Source: a virus. Taken from it: 22,963 bases of DNA. The notes under the pieces were generated by a model. That model ran no database searches and was not told the DNA's origin. It was given only the letters and a program-made list of their open reading frames with translations. Below are positions 1-7,502 of the stretch, one piece after another. How positions within the stretch are numbered: the stretch's first letter is position 1; every line of letters begins with the position of its first letter. The stretch is taken from positions 1 to 22,963 of IMG/VR virus record IMGVR_UViG_3300046010_003841, one strand, 5' to 3'. The position numbers and the translations under genes were made by a program.

Positions 1-19
1 CCCTTGCATGGGAGGCGAA

Positions 20-316
20 ATGACAAAGCCTAAGTCCATTGAGGACATGATTAAGAACGCTGAAGACGAGATGAGCGTGAAGTCGTTCGCTCGCATGCTC
101 GTCGGAAAGTTCGGCGGCATGCAGAACCTCGCCAACGAAGTGTTCGTTGAGTACCAGACAATGGAGCCGGGCACGCAAGTCCGTGCTCGCCTCTTAACTT
201 CGGTCATTGATCTTGTCAAGGAAAGCGACAAGCAATCCGGTGGCCCCGCTGATCCACTCGCTGGCCTGGACAAGGAAGACCTCGAAGCGGTCATTCGGAC
301 CATGAAACTTGATTGA
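20..316 (+). CDS. Putative terminase small subunit (98 aa)
   Basis: This is a small, charged and probably helical protein whose 3' end overlaps the terminase large subunit gene by 8 bases. Terminase small subunits recognise phage DNA and hand it to the large subunit, and they are usually encoded directly upstream of it. That position is the main reason for the call, since no DNA-binding motif can be named with confidence. The C-terminus (GLDKEDLEAVIRTMKLD) is an acidic-to-amphipathic helix of the kind small subunits use for contact with the large subunit. An ATG at position 8 is in frame, but GGGAGG at 10-15 is a good ribosome binding site for the ATG at 20, so that start is chosen. It could instead be an unrelated small gene of the packaging operon. 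Confidence 0.5.
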   Translation: MTKPKSIEDMIKNAEDEMSVKSFARMLVGKFGGMQNLANEVFVEYQTMEPGTQVRARLLTSVIDLVKESDKQSGGPADPLAGLDKEDLEAVIRTMKLD

Positions 317-3059
317 CCAATATCTATCGCTCGAAAAGATTCGCGAGCTTACGCCGGTAGAGGCCAAGCGAGAGCTTCCGCGCGAACGCAAATCAGCGCC
401 ATCGAACCTGCTCGTCGATGGCTTCATGCCCAAGCAGTACGCCGAGTATGCACTTCGTGTGCTCGCTGCGTACGCGGCGTCAATGAAGGACGCGCTGGCG
501 TGTTTTAAGCCACTGCCAGCAGTTGAAGATTTCTACTCTTCGATGGATCGAATCCGTCTTTTGGCAGGGTCTAATCAAGCAGGGAAGATGCAGTTGGACA
601 GCGAACCTGTGCTGACTCCGACCGGATGGAAGCCGATTGGCGATCTTGCTGTGGGCGATTCGATTGTTGGCGGAGATGGCAAGGATTGCCGCGTAACCGC
701 AGTCTTTAAGCACAAGCAGAAGCAGACGTACCGAGTCACATTTGACGAAGGCACGAGCACAGTGTGTGGCGGCGAGCACTTATGGAAGGTATGCGCAGGT
801 TCCAGTCGGTTTGGCAAGCACCGAGGAAACGAGACATGGAAAGTCGTCGACACCGACGAGCTAATGAAGTCGTGCAAATCGGATGGTGTCATTCCGCCAA
901 TTGATCGCGCCGTCATTCCGGTATGCGAAGTTCAGTTCTCGAAACGAGAACACGACGTTCACCCGTACCTGCTTGGCTGTTTGATTGGTGACGGCGGGAT
1001 GTCAAACCAGACTGTCATCATAACGACAGCAGATAATGAGATAATCGAGTCAGTAGAGTCGCTGATGCCTAGCGATTGCTCGATTAAGCTGGCCAGCAAG
1101 ATTAGCTACCGAATCAGAGGCATGGTTCCGTATATGCGAAAGCTCGGCCTGCAGGGCAAGCGGTCGTACGAGAAGCATATCCCAGAAGAGTATCTGTACG
1201 ACTCATACGAGAACAGGCTGTCGCTTCTTCGTGGCTTAATGGACACCGATGGCACTGTCGGGAGAAGGCCGGACAAAAGTGCAACATCCACGTTCACAAC
1301 GACATCTCCGCAATTGGCCAAAGACGTTGAATTCCTCGTGCGATCTCTCGGCGGCAAGTGCAAGACTCGCTGGCGAGTTACGAAGTACACCCACAAGGGC
1401 ATTAAGAAAGAGGGCCGACCGAGCACTGTGATGACAGTGCGAATGCCGCATCACTGCCCGTTTAGTTTGAAGCGAAAGTGCGACCTGTGGAAAGCCGCAG
1501 AGTCCACCACGAACCACCGCGTGATTCACTCGATTACACCGGATGTGGTTGGCGACTGTACGTGCATTAGCGTCGACTCTCCAGACAGCACGTACGTCAC
1601 GCGAGATTTCATCGTAACCCACAACACTGTCCACGCTGTAGCGGAGTTCGCTCGCATCGTCCGTGGCATGGACCCGTTCAACAAGCTGCCGAAAGAAAAC
1701 CTCAAGGTAGTGTCAGTTGCCCGCGACGAGGACCAGATTGGCCGAGTCATCTGGGGCAAACTCTGTGTTCCAGGCGCATTCGAGGTTATTCGCGACGAAC
1801 TTACTGGCGCATGGCGTTCAGTGCGACCTGATCCGAACAATCCAAAAGAAGTCTGTCCACTTGACTTTGCGAGAAAAGAAGAATGGCTCCCGGCCCCGCC
1901 GCTACTGCCTGCACTCTCGATTGACTCGATCAGCTACAAGAGCAAGGCAGAGGCGATCCCCAGCTTTGTGCAGCTAAACAACGGCACTGAGATTCTGTTC
2001 TGCACATCGAACGGCAGGCCGAAGCAAGGTATCCAATTGCACCTAGCGCACTTCGACGAGGAAATTGAGAACAAGATGTGGTTTGAAGAGACGCTTCCTC
2101 GTCTCTTGCGATTCAATGGTATCTTCATGTGGTCTGCCACGCCGCAGTCGTCGACGCCTCAGTTCTATGAGCTACACAAGCGTGTGCTGGCTGGTGAGGA
2201 GGGCATCAGCGAATACACGCTGTTGATCGATGACAACCCATACATCCCGCGAGTCGCCAAGGACGCCCTGTTCCGAGACTACCAGGCGCTCGGCGATGAC
2301 GTTCTGCAGGTCCGCTGGTACGGTAAGTACGCAATCCAGGGCCGGGCCGTGTACCCGACGTTCTCGCGTACGACTCACGGCACACACGCATTTGAGCCGC
2401 CTGACGACTGGATGCGAGTCATGGTCGTTGACCCCGGCTCTCAGTATGCAGCCGCTATCTTCGGGGCTGTGCCGCCGTCGTGCGATGCCTTGCACGTTTA
2501 CGCCGAGGTCGAGTGCCGCAACGAGGACGCCGCGCAGCTAGCTCGCCGGTGCGCGGAGATATGCAAAGGCCATCGATTTGAGGCGTTCGTCATCGACAAG
2601 CAGGCCGGTGGCCAGAAGTCTATGGGCCGGGCAAACCGCGTGTGCGACCATTATACCGAGTGTTTCGAGGCGGCTGGAATTAGGCCGTCTCGCCTGATGG
2701 GGCACGGCTGGGTCTGGGGATGCAATGTCCCCGCCAGCCGCGAGTTATCAGTTAAGCGCATGATGAATACCGGCAAGCTCAAGTTCCACGCAGAGCGTGT
2801 GCCAAAGACCTGCGATCAGATCACGGCTCGGTACTACGACAAACGGAACACCACTCGCCGCGAGAGCCGCACCGTCCATGACTTGTGCGATTGTCTAGAG
2901 TACCTATGCGCTTTCTTTGACGAAGGTGGCTTGTACTACATCGCCCCGCCGTCGTCGACTGTTGCCTTGACACCGCAGGACATGAAAATCTTCAAGGAGT
3001 TTGAGAAGCGAAAGAAAGTCCGCATGTCCACGAGGTGGCTTAATACTGACGATAGTTGA
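309..3059 (+). CDS. terL: Terminase large subunit, intein-containing precursor (916 aa; 570 aa after splicing)
   Basis: This is the packaging motor ATPase and nuclease that pumps DNA into the prohead through the portal and cuts concatemers. The Walker A motif GSNQAGK (residues 87-93) is broken by an intein (residues 94-439) and resumes with T440, giving GxxxxGKT once spliced. Walker B is LAHFDEE (D583, E584), and a coupling motif WSATPQ lies at 608-613. The C-terminal RNase H-like nuclease has candidate metal ligands D708 (VVDPG), D763 (FVIDK) and D858 (VHDLCDCLE). The spliced length of about 570 residues is normal for the family. The start is TTG at 309, overlapping the upstream gene by 8 bases with no clear Shine-Dalgarno site, so translational coupling is likely. 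The next in-frame ATG (426) would remove 39 residues. Two stops in tandem (TGA TGA) end the gene. The family call is secure; the exact start is less so. Confidence 0.95.
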   Translation: MIDQYLSLEKIRELTPVEAKRELPRERKSAPSNLLVDGFMPKQYAEYALRVLAAYAASMKDALACFKPLPAVEDFYSSMDRIRLLAGSNQAGKMQLDSEPVLTPTGWKPIGDLAVGDSIVGGDGKDCRVTAVFKHKQKQTYRVTFDEGTSTVCGGEHLWKVCAGSSRFGKHRGNETWKVVDTDELMKSCKSDGVIPPIDRAVIPVCEVQFSKREHDVHPYLLGCLIGDGGMSNQTVIITTADNEIIESVESLMPSDCSIKLASKISYRIRGMVPYMRKLGLQGKRSYEKHIPEEYLYDSYENRLSLLRGLMDTDGTVGRRPDKSATSTFTTTSPQLAKDVEFLVRSLGGKCKTRWRVTKYTHKGIKKEGRPSTVMTVRMPHHCPFSLKRKCDLWKAAESTTNHRVIHSITPDVVGDCTCISVDSPDSTYVTRDFIVTHNTVHAVAEFARIVRGMDPFNKLPKENLKVVSVARDEDQIGRVIWGKLCVPGAFEVIRDELTGAWRSVRPDPNNPKEVCPLDFARKEEWLPAPPLLPALSIDSISYKSKAEAIPSFVQLNNGTEILFCTSNGRPKQGIQLHLAHFDEEIENKMWFEETLPRLLRFNGIFMWSATPQSSTPQFYELHKRVLAGEEGISEYTLLIDDNPYIPRVAKDALFRDYQALGDDVLQVRWYGKYAIQGRAVYPTFSRTTHGTHAFEPPDDWMRVMVVDPGSQYAAAIFGAVPPSCDALHVYAEVECRNEDAAQLARRCAEICKGHRFEAFVIDKQAGGQKSMGRANRVCDHYTECFEAAGIRPSRLMGHGWVWGCNVPASRELSVKRMMNTGKLKFHAERVPKTCDQITARYYDKRNTTRRESRTVHDLCDCLEYLCAFFDEGGLYYIAPPSSTVALTPQDMKIFKEFEKRKKVRMSTRWLNTDDS
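588..1625 (+). other. Class 3-type intein with LAGLIDADG homing endonuclease domain, inserted in the terminase P-loop (346 aa)
   Basis: The element is a protein-splicing domain in frame within terL. Block A is present (VLTPTGWKPIGDLAVGD), but the first intein residue is Met, not Cys or Ser. Block B reads GGEHLWKV with H157 and W159. Block F reads CTCISVDSPDSTYVT, with C419 aligned to the position that is usually Asp. Block G ends IVTHN followed by T440 as the first C-extein residue. The W, C and T triplet together with the missing N-terminal nucleophile is the signature of class 3 inteins, in which the block F cysteine starts splicing. A two-motif LAGLIDADG endonuclease sits in the middle: LLGCLIGDGG (221-230, D228) and LLRGLMDTDG (306-315, D314), with both catalytic acids kept. 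Removing residues 94-439 restores an intact GSNQAGKT, which fixes the junctions. Activity of splicing and endonuclease is inferred. Confidence 0.93.
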
Positions 3060-3068
3060 TGATATAAC
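3040..3068 (+). promoter_or_regulatory. Weak sigma70-like promoter candidate before the 140-aa gene and portal
   Basis: TATAAC at 3063-3068 matches the -10 consensus at five of six bases. TTAATA at 3040-3045, 17 bases upstream, matches the -35 consensus at four of six. It falls at the end of terL, just before one of the few intergenic gaps (3060-3101). Such matches are common by chance, and the host sigma factor is unknown. Confidence 0.18.
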
Positions 3069-3101
3069 TAAGCATTCCACATTCCACGGAGACTCCACGC
3101 A

Positions 3102-3524
3102 ATGTCAGACTTTACGAATCTTAAGGGCGCAACCGTTGATTACTCACCGCATCCAGGCTATGGCACGTACTTCCCTGCGTTGGTCGTGCATGCAGGCGAT
3201 GAAACTCTGGAGTGTCTGGTGTGGAACTGGGACGGCGCTAGCATCAAGGCTACGCCTCGCTCTGGTGTACGCCACGAAGCGGACGAAAAACTGAAAGACC
3301 CGGTGTTTTTGAACAACTTGATCGCCGATGGCGAGGGTGGAGTTTTCCGAATTCCGCTCAAGGATCAAGACATCGAGGCACGGCTTGCGGCACTTGAGGC
3401 TGCAATTAGCTCGCAGACGCTGGCACCGAAGGGTGTCAAAGTCGACACTGGCTGGCGTGACGCCGAGGCTCGTGGCGAGAAGCTGACTCCGGCGCAGAAG
3501 GCAGACAAAGCACTTAGCAGCTAG
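3102..3524 (+). CDS. Unknown phage protein between terminase and portal (140 aa)
   Basis: I do not recognise the family. The N-terminal 85 residues are probably a small beta-rich domain (many Gly, Val and aromatic residues, for example GYGTYFPALVVHAGDE). The stretch KDQDIEARLAALEAAISSQT (about 86-105) looks like a short coiled-coil or trimerisation helix, followed by a polar, lysine-rich tail. Translation starts at ATG 3102 behind GGAG at 3088-3091. The upstream gap holds two tandem copies of ATTCCAC (3074-3087). The gene ends 7 bases before the portal start, so it belongs to the packaging and portal block. A virion-associated or head-assembly role is possible from position alone. Confidence 0.85.
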   Translation: MSDFTNLKGATVDYSPHPGYGTYFPALVVHAGDETLECLVWNWDGASIKATPRSGVRHEADEKLKDPVFLNNLIADGEGGVFRIPLKDQDIEARLAALEAAISSQTLAPKGVKVDTGWRDAEARGEKLTPAQKADKALSS

Positions 3525-3531
3525 GTAACAG

Positions 3532-5625
3532 ATGTCAACGACTCTAATCAACATTACGAAGCGTTGGGTGGAGTTGCTGAAGGTTGCTGGCAAGCACAAG
3601 TACGACAAGTTTGGTCGTGCCGCTGAAGACGCCATGCGATTCTACAGCGACGACCACGCCTTCATGTTTGATGAGTCGTACTCTGCGGGATCGCGCGGAC
3701 TGCGGGTTAAGTTTCAAGGCGACTCTGGCGTGGGCTTCAAGGCTACCGCCAACCTTGTCTCGAACATGATGGAGATTTTCCTGCCGGTCTTGTACCACAG
3801 GAATCCGAACCGTGTGGTCAACGCCCGCCGACCGAATCTGCCCAAGGCACTACTAGCAAAGTATCAGTACGCAAAAATGCTTGAGCAGGTCAGTGCGTAC
3901 GCTCAGCAGTCGGGCATGGACCCGCAGATGATGGCGCAGATGATCCCGCCGCCAAGCATCGACCAGCAGGATTCGCCGAAGGAGATGGAGGACGAGATTC
4001 GCGCTCGACTAATCGAGTGGGTCTTGAACTACTCGCCCGGCGAAGTGAACCTGCGGGAAGGCGCACGCGCTGCGGTCTGCGAGGCGCTGATTAAGGGAAT
4101 GGGCTGCCTGTGGTGTGAGCTATTCGGCGAGGGCAACAGCAAGGTCAGCGGTCTTGGCTTCACATCTATCGATCATATTCTGATCGACCCTGATGCCGAG
4201 AACCTGAACGACGCCAAATGGATTGCCCGCCGACGCGAGCGCCCTGTGCATGAAGTCGAGGACGAGTTCGGCTACAAGCGAGGAGACCTGAAGGCTCAGA
4301 AGTTCTCGCAAAGCTCCGACGCAGACGCGAGCAACCGAGAAGACTTGTTCGTGGCCAAGCACAAGAGCACGGACACGATTGTGTACTATGAAATCTATTC
4401 GCGAATGGGGGTTGGCCACCGTGTCAAGGCATCGCTACAGAATCAGGATGTGGAGAAAGAGAACGAAGCCCTCGATAAGTTCGGTTCAAACGTATTCCTT
4501 GCGGTATCGCCGGATCATGAGTATCCGCTGAACCTGCCCGAGTCGGTCGTGAACAACCCAGAGGCTGATGTCACTGACGAAGTGATTCGCCGCATGGAGT
4601 GGGCCGCGCCGTTCCACCAGAACACATCGAATCCGTGGCCATGCGTGCTGCTCGGGTTCCATCCGGTCCCGCGTTCGCCGTGGGCGATGGCACACATCAC
4701 TCCAGCAATGGGCTACCAGAAGTGCATCAACTGGATTCTGTCGTTTATCATGACGCGAATCCGCATCACGAGCCGACAGTTCATCGTTGTGCCACGGAAC
4801 CTTGAGGAAGAGATCAAGAACCGCATCCTGCACGGCGGAGACCTTGAGCTACTTGAGATTGAAAACAGCCATCCCGGCACAGTGAATCAGCTTGCTGACT
4901 TCCTGAAGATGCCAGAGGTTAACGGCGAACTGTGGAACCTACTCGGTGTGCTCAAGCGAGAGTTCGAGGACGCCACTGGCGTTACCGAGCTTAACATGAG
5001 CGGTCGCACGAACTTCCAGATGCGGTCTGCCGCCGAGGCCACGGTACGACGAGAGATGCTCAGTGTGCGTCCAGAGGACATGGCAAACATCGTCGATGAC
5101 TGGATGAGCGCAGGCGCTAAGCTCGAAGCGATCATGGATCGCTACCTACTGGCAGCCGAAGATGTAGCCCCAGTGTTCGGCGAACCTGTGCCACAGATGA
5201 TCGACATGGGCGGCGGCATGATGGTCCCAGGAGCAATGGGTCCGTACACGCAACTGTGGATGGAGCTAGTGTCGACCGACGACATTGACAAGATCACATC
5301 GGAGATGGAGTACCGCGTTGAGTCTGGTTCGGCCCGCAAGCCAAACCGCGACCAGCAGGTGCAGGATATGGAGAAGTGGACGCAGATTCTGTTGCCAGCC
5401 TACATCGGGCTGTGGCAGCAGACCGGCGACCCGACTGCCATGAACAACTTCATCTCAATGGCTGGTGAGGCCAGCACTATGAAGGGCTGGAACAACATGC
5501 TGGCCCCAGACTTACGCCAACAAGGACCACCTCCAAATGGACAAGAACCTGTACAAGAAGGCCCTGGACAACGGATGCAGCCCGGCCCTGGCGGAGATGC
5601 TGGCATGCCGCCAAGCGCCGGGTAG
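3532..5625 (+). CDS. Portal protein (697 aa)
   Basis: The portal is the dodecameric ring at one capsid vertex through which DNA is packaged and ejected and to which the tail attaches. The length (697) is close to P22-type portals. It has the mixed helical architecture of the family: an N-terminal amphipathic wing region, a central part around GFHPVPRSPWAMAHITPA, and a portal-like helical segment at about residues 477-530 (FEDATGVTELNMSGR followed by SAAEATVRREMLSVRPEDM). The last 36 or so residues are Pro/Gly/Gln-rich and probably disordered. A Gln/Met-rich insert (QQSGMDPQMMAQMIPPPS) lies near residue 125-140. The start codon at 3532 is preceded by AGGT, which overlaps the previous stop. The gene ends with TAG directly followed by TAA. 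Its final 89 bases also encode the start of the next gene in another frame. The call rests on the helical segment, length and position after terL. Confidence 0.88.
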   Translation: MSTTLINITKRWVELLKVAGKHKYDKFGRAAEDAMRFYSDDHAFMFDESYSAGSRGLRVKFQGDSGVGFKATANLVSNMMEIFLPVLYHRNPNRVVNARRPNLPKALLAKYQYAKMLEQVSAYAQQSGMDPQMMAQMIPPPSIDQQDSPKEMEDEIRARLIEWVLNYSPGEVNLREGARAAVCEALIKGMGCLWCELFGEGNSKVSGLGFTSIDHILIDPDAENLNDAKWIARRRERPVHEVEDEFGYKRGDLKAQKFSQSSDADASNREDLFVAKHKSTDTIVYYEIYSRMGVGHRVKASLQNQDVEKENEALDKFGSNVFLAVSPDHEYPLNLPESVVNNPEADVTDEVIRRMEWAAPFHQNTSNPWPCVLLGFHPVPRSPWAMAHITPAMGYQKCINWILSFIMTRIRITSRQFIVVPRNLEEEIKNRILHGGDLELLEIENSHPGTVNQLADFLKMPEVNGELWNLLGVLKREFEDATGVTELNMSGRTNFQMRSAAEATVRREMLSVRPEDMANIVDDWMSAGAKLEAIMDRYLLAAEDVAPVFGEPVPQMIDMGGGMMVPGAMGPYTQLWMELVSTDDIDKITSEMEYRVESGSARKPNRDQQVQDMEKWTQILLPAYIGLWQQTGDPTAMNNFISMAGEASTMKGWNNMLAPDLRQQGPPPNGQEPVQEGPGQRMQPGPGGDAGMPPSAG

Positions 5626-6037
5626 TAAGACTGAATCAATGACTGGTGTTGCCAGCGGAAACCCGTTCCCTGACATGCCTGAATCGCTACGCCAAAAGTA
5701 CATTCGCGAAGCTCGCGCAATGGGCATTGAGCCGAACGGTAAGCGATACATGGCAAGTTTAGTTCGAGAAGGATACTCGACGAAATTCGATCCGCAGGCA
5801 CTTGTGGACAATTACGCCGACGCCAAGAACGTGTGTGCAAAGCACGGCTGGAAAGTCGAAGGAAAAGTAAACTACACGCCGCCTGTGGTTTCGGTAGAAG
5901 AGAAGCCGTACGAGATCGCACCTGACATCTTAGCGAGAGAGGTCAATGCGGTCGAAGGCTTTAAGGAACTGAAGCCTAAAGAGAAGGCAGACGTTGTTGA
6001 GAAAACTCGCGAACGCCTCAACGGAGCTATGCGGTAA
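5537..6037 (+). CDS. Unknown protein overlapping the portal tail (166 aa)
   Basis: I do not recognise a named family. Residues about 50-110 form a compact conserved-looking segment, with MPESLRQKYIREARAMGIEP then GKRYMASLVREGYSTKFDP, DAKNVCAKHGWKVEGKV, and two cysteines in the protein's N-terminal part. The C-terminal third is highly charged (ELKPKEKADVVEKTRERLNG) and probably helical. The start at 5537 has AAGGA at 5523-5527 at good spacing, so the 89-base overlap with the portal gene is real by this reading. Later in-frame ATG codons exist (for example M35) if the overlap were doubted. It sits where a scaffolding protein might be expected, but nothing in it shows that role. Confidence 0.8.
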   Translation: MDKNLYKKALDNGCSPALAEMLACRQAPGSKTESMTGVASGNPFPDMPESLRQKYIREARAMGIEPNGKRYMASLVREGYSTKFDPQALVDNYADAKNVCAKHGWKVEGKVNYTPPVVSVEEKPYEIAPDILAREVNAVEGFKELKPKEKADVVEKTRERLNGAMR

Positions 6038-7500
6038 TGGCAACAGCAAAGTTTTCTGACTTTACAGCAGTACTCGGATCAGACCTAGCCAGCGGCGACT
6101 TGCTGCTGGTTAGCCGCGTTGGCGGCAGTACGTCTGCAAAGCTGACTATGACTGAGCTTCGCAGCTACCTCGGCGGATACTACTCTGCGCTCGGTCATAC
6201 GCACGGACTAAGCACACTGACTGGCGACACTTTCACTGCTGGTCAACTAATAGCAGGAACTGGCGGCGCGGGACTGCTGTCGAAGGTTGATGCAGGCGCA
6301 TCTGGGACCGTGCTTGGATGGACTACTGGCGGCGCAATCACGGCAATCACTCCGTCGATGCCTGGGCATACCCACGCTGCCGCCGCTATCTCAGGACTCG
6401 GCTCTGCTGCAACTGTATCCGCAAGCACGTTCGCGGCAGCAAGCCACACTCACACTACTGCGGATATCACCGGACTCGGTTCCGCATCTACGGTTGCTGC
6501 ATCGACATTTGCTGTACTCTCTCCAAGTACGCTTACTCGCAATCTTGTAACGCCGCTCAACGCTACCAGTAATGCAATGAGAATGGTTGGCGCTGCGAGC
6601 CAATCTGCCACTGTTTTGCATGTTGGGAATGGGTTGAGTCAGACGGGCAGTGTCGCTGACTTCGTTGGCGCATTGGCAAATACCTATATTGATAGCAATG
6701 GTCGAGCATGTTTTAACAATTGGGGTGCGGCCCAACCGTTTGTTATGTCGTCGGTTGCGCCAACCGTGACGTATCTTAGTGCAGACATGCTCGACGGAAG
6801 CCACGCATCTGCATTCGCAACGTCATCGCACACGCACGGCCTGTCGTCGCTCACTGGTGACACGTACACCGCCGGTCAGTACATCGGTGGAACCGGCGCA
6901 GGTGGATTGCTGGCAAAGGGCAATGCAGGCACCGTTGGTCAGTGCCTTGGCTGGACTACTGGCGGTGCGTTCACTGCCATTACGCCGGGGACTGGCAGCG
7001 GAGGCGCAACGGCTGCGAGAGTCATGTTCTCGGCAACGGCACTTGATTCGCTTGGTACGAACGGCGCATCGCTCCTGAATCTAGGTGACGCTACAACGGC
7101 GAGGCTGTGCCGTGGTTTCGACGACACTACAGAGACGTACGCATACGGTTCGTTTCAAGTTCCATACAACATTAACACATCCGGCACTGTCCTATTCAAC
7201 GTCGTTGGCGGCATGCGGTCAGCTACTAGCGGAAGCGTCGGGTGGACGATTGGTGAACGCGAGTCCGCTGGCGGAGAGGCGTGGACGGGTGCATACACCG
7301 AGTATGATTCGGTGGCCACCGTCGTCCCAGGTGCAACAACGACTCAGTTTTCAATTGGCTGGTCAACTACAGCGTCGGCGCTAGGCTGGGCGAGCGGAGA
7401 CACGGTACGATTTCGCGTGTCGCGTGACCCAGGAGCAAGCGGCGATGCAAGCGGCGATGCGTTGCTTGACTATTTCTACATCGACATACCCACGAGTTAA
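6037..7500 (+). CDS. Fibre-like structural protein with HxH repeats (487 aa)
   Basis: This is probably a trimeric virion fibre for host attachment. The first 50 residues form an N-terminal module (MATAKFSDFTAVLGSDL) of the type that docks to the virion. The shaft contains HTH motifs at residues 54-56, 111-113, 137-139 and 265-267, like the metal-binding HxH motifs of phage fibres, and the common fibre phrase MLDGSHASAF at 251-260. A 53-residue block (54-106) is repeated at 265-317, and a 26-residue block is repeated in tandem at 111-162. From about residue 320 a beta-rich C-terminal domain follows (SIGWSTTASALGWASGDTVR), which probably forms the receptor-binding head. The composition is extremely Ala/Gly/Ser/Thr-rich. 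The start overlaps the upstream stop by one base (TAATG). It could be a head fibre instead of a tail fibre, since it lies between portal and adaptor genes. Confidence 0.82.
   Translation: MATAKFSDFTAVLGSDLASGDLLLVSRVGGSTSAKLTMTELRSYLGGYYSALGHTHGLSTLTGDTFTAGQLIAGTGGAGLLSKVDAGASGTVLGWTTGGAITAITPSMPGHTHAAAAISGLGSAATVSASTFAAASHTHTTADITGLGSASTVAASTFAVLSPSTLTRNLVTPLNATSNAMRMVGAASQSATVLHVGNGLSQTGSVADFVGALANTYIDSNGRACFNNWGAAQPFVMSSVAPTVTYLSADMLDGSHASAFATSSHTHGLSSLTGDTYTAGQYIGGTGAGGLLAKGNAGTVGQCLGWTTGGAFTAITPGTGSGGATAARVMFSATALDSLGTNGASLLNLGDATTARLCRGFDDTTETYAYGSFQVPYNINTSGTVLFNVVGGMRSATSGSVGWTIGERESAGGEAWTGAYTEYDSVATVVPGATTTQFSIGWSTTASALGWASGDTVRFRVSRDPGASGDASGDALLDYFYIDIPTS
6196..6354 (+). repeat. 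Fibre 53-residue repeat, copy 1
   Basis: This stretch encodes residues 54-106 of the fibre, beginning HTHGLSTLTGDTFTAGQ. It aligns without gaps to residues 265-317, with 39 of 53 residues identical by my count. The DNA has diverged at many third positions, so the duplication is old. Confidence 0.85.
6367..6522 (+). repeat. Tandem 26-residue HTH repeat in the fibre (two copies)
   Basis: Residues 111-136 (HTHAAAAISGLGSAATVSAS and six more) and 137-162 (HTHTTADITGLGSASTVAAS and six more) are adjacent copies, with 18 of 26 identical by my count. Each starts with an HxH motif, consistent with repeating shaft segments of a trimeric fibre. Confidence 0.85.
6829..6987 (+). repeat. Fibre 53-residue repeat, copy 2
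   Basis: This stretch encodes residues 265-317, beginning HTHGLSSLTGDTYTAGQ and ending GWTTGGAFTAITP. It is the second copy of the block at 6196-6354 and directly precedes the C-terminal beta-rich domain. Confidence 0.85.
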
Positions 7501-7502
7501 TC

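Noticed and set aside
3041-3058. TAATACTGACGATAG resembles the start of a T7-type promoter
   Set aside because: Only the first six bases match, the rest needs gaps, and the bases are codons of the terL C-terminus (LNTDDS). No phage RNA polymerase or second copy was seen.
3074-3087. Tandem ATTCCAC ATTCCAC before the 140-residue gene
   Set aside because: Two 7-base copies are too short to call a regulatory array, and no further copies were noticed in other gaps.
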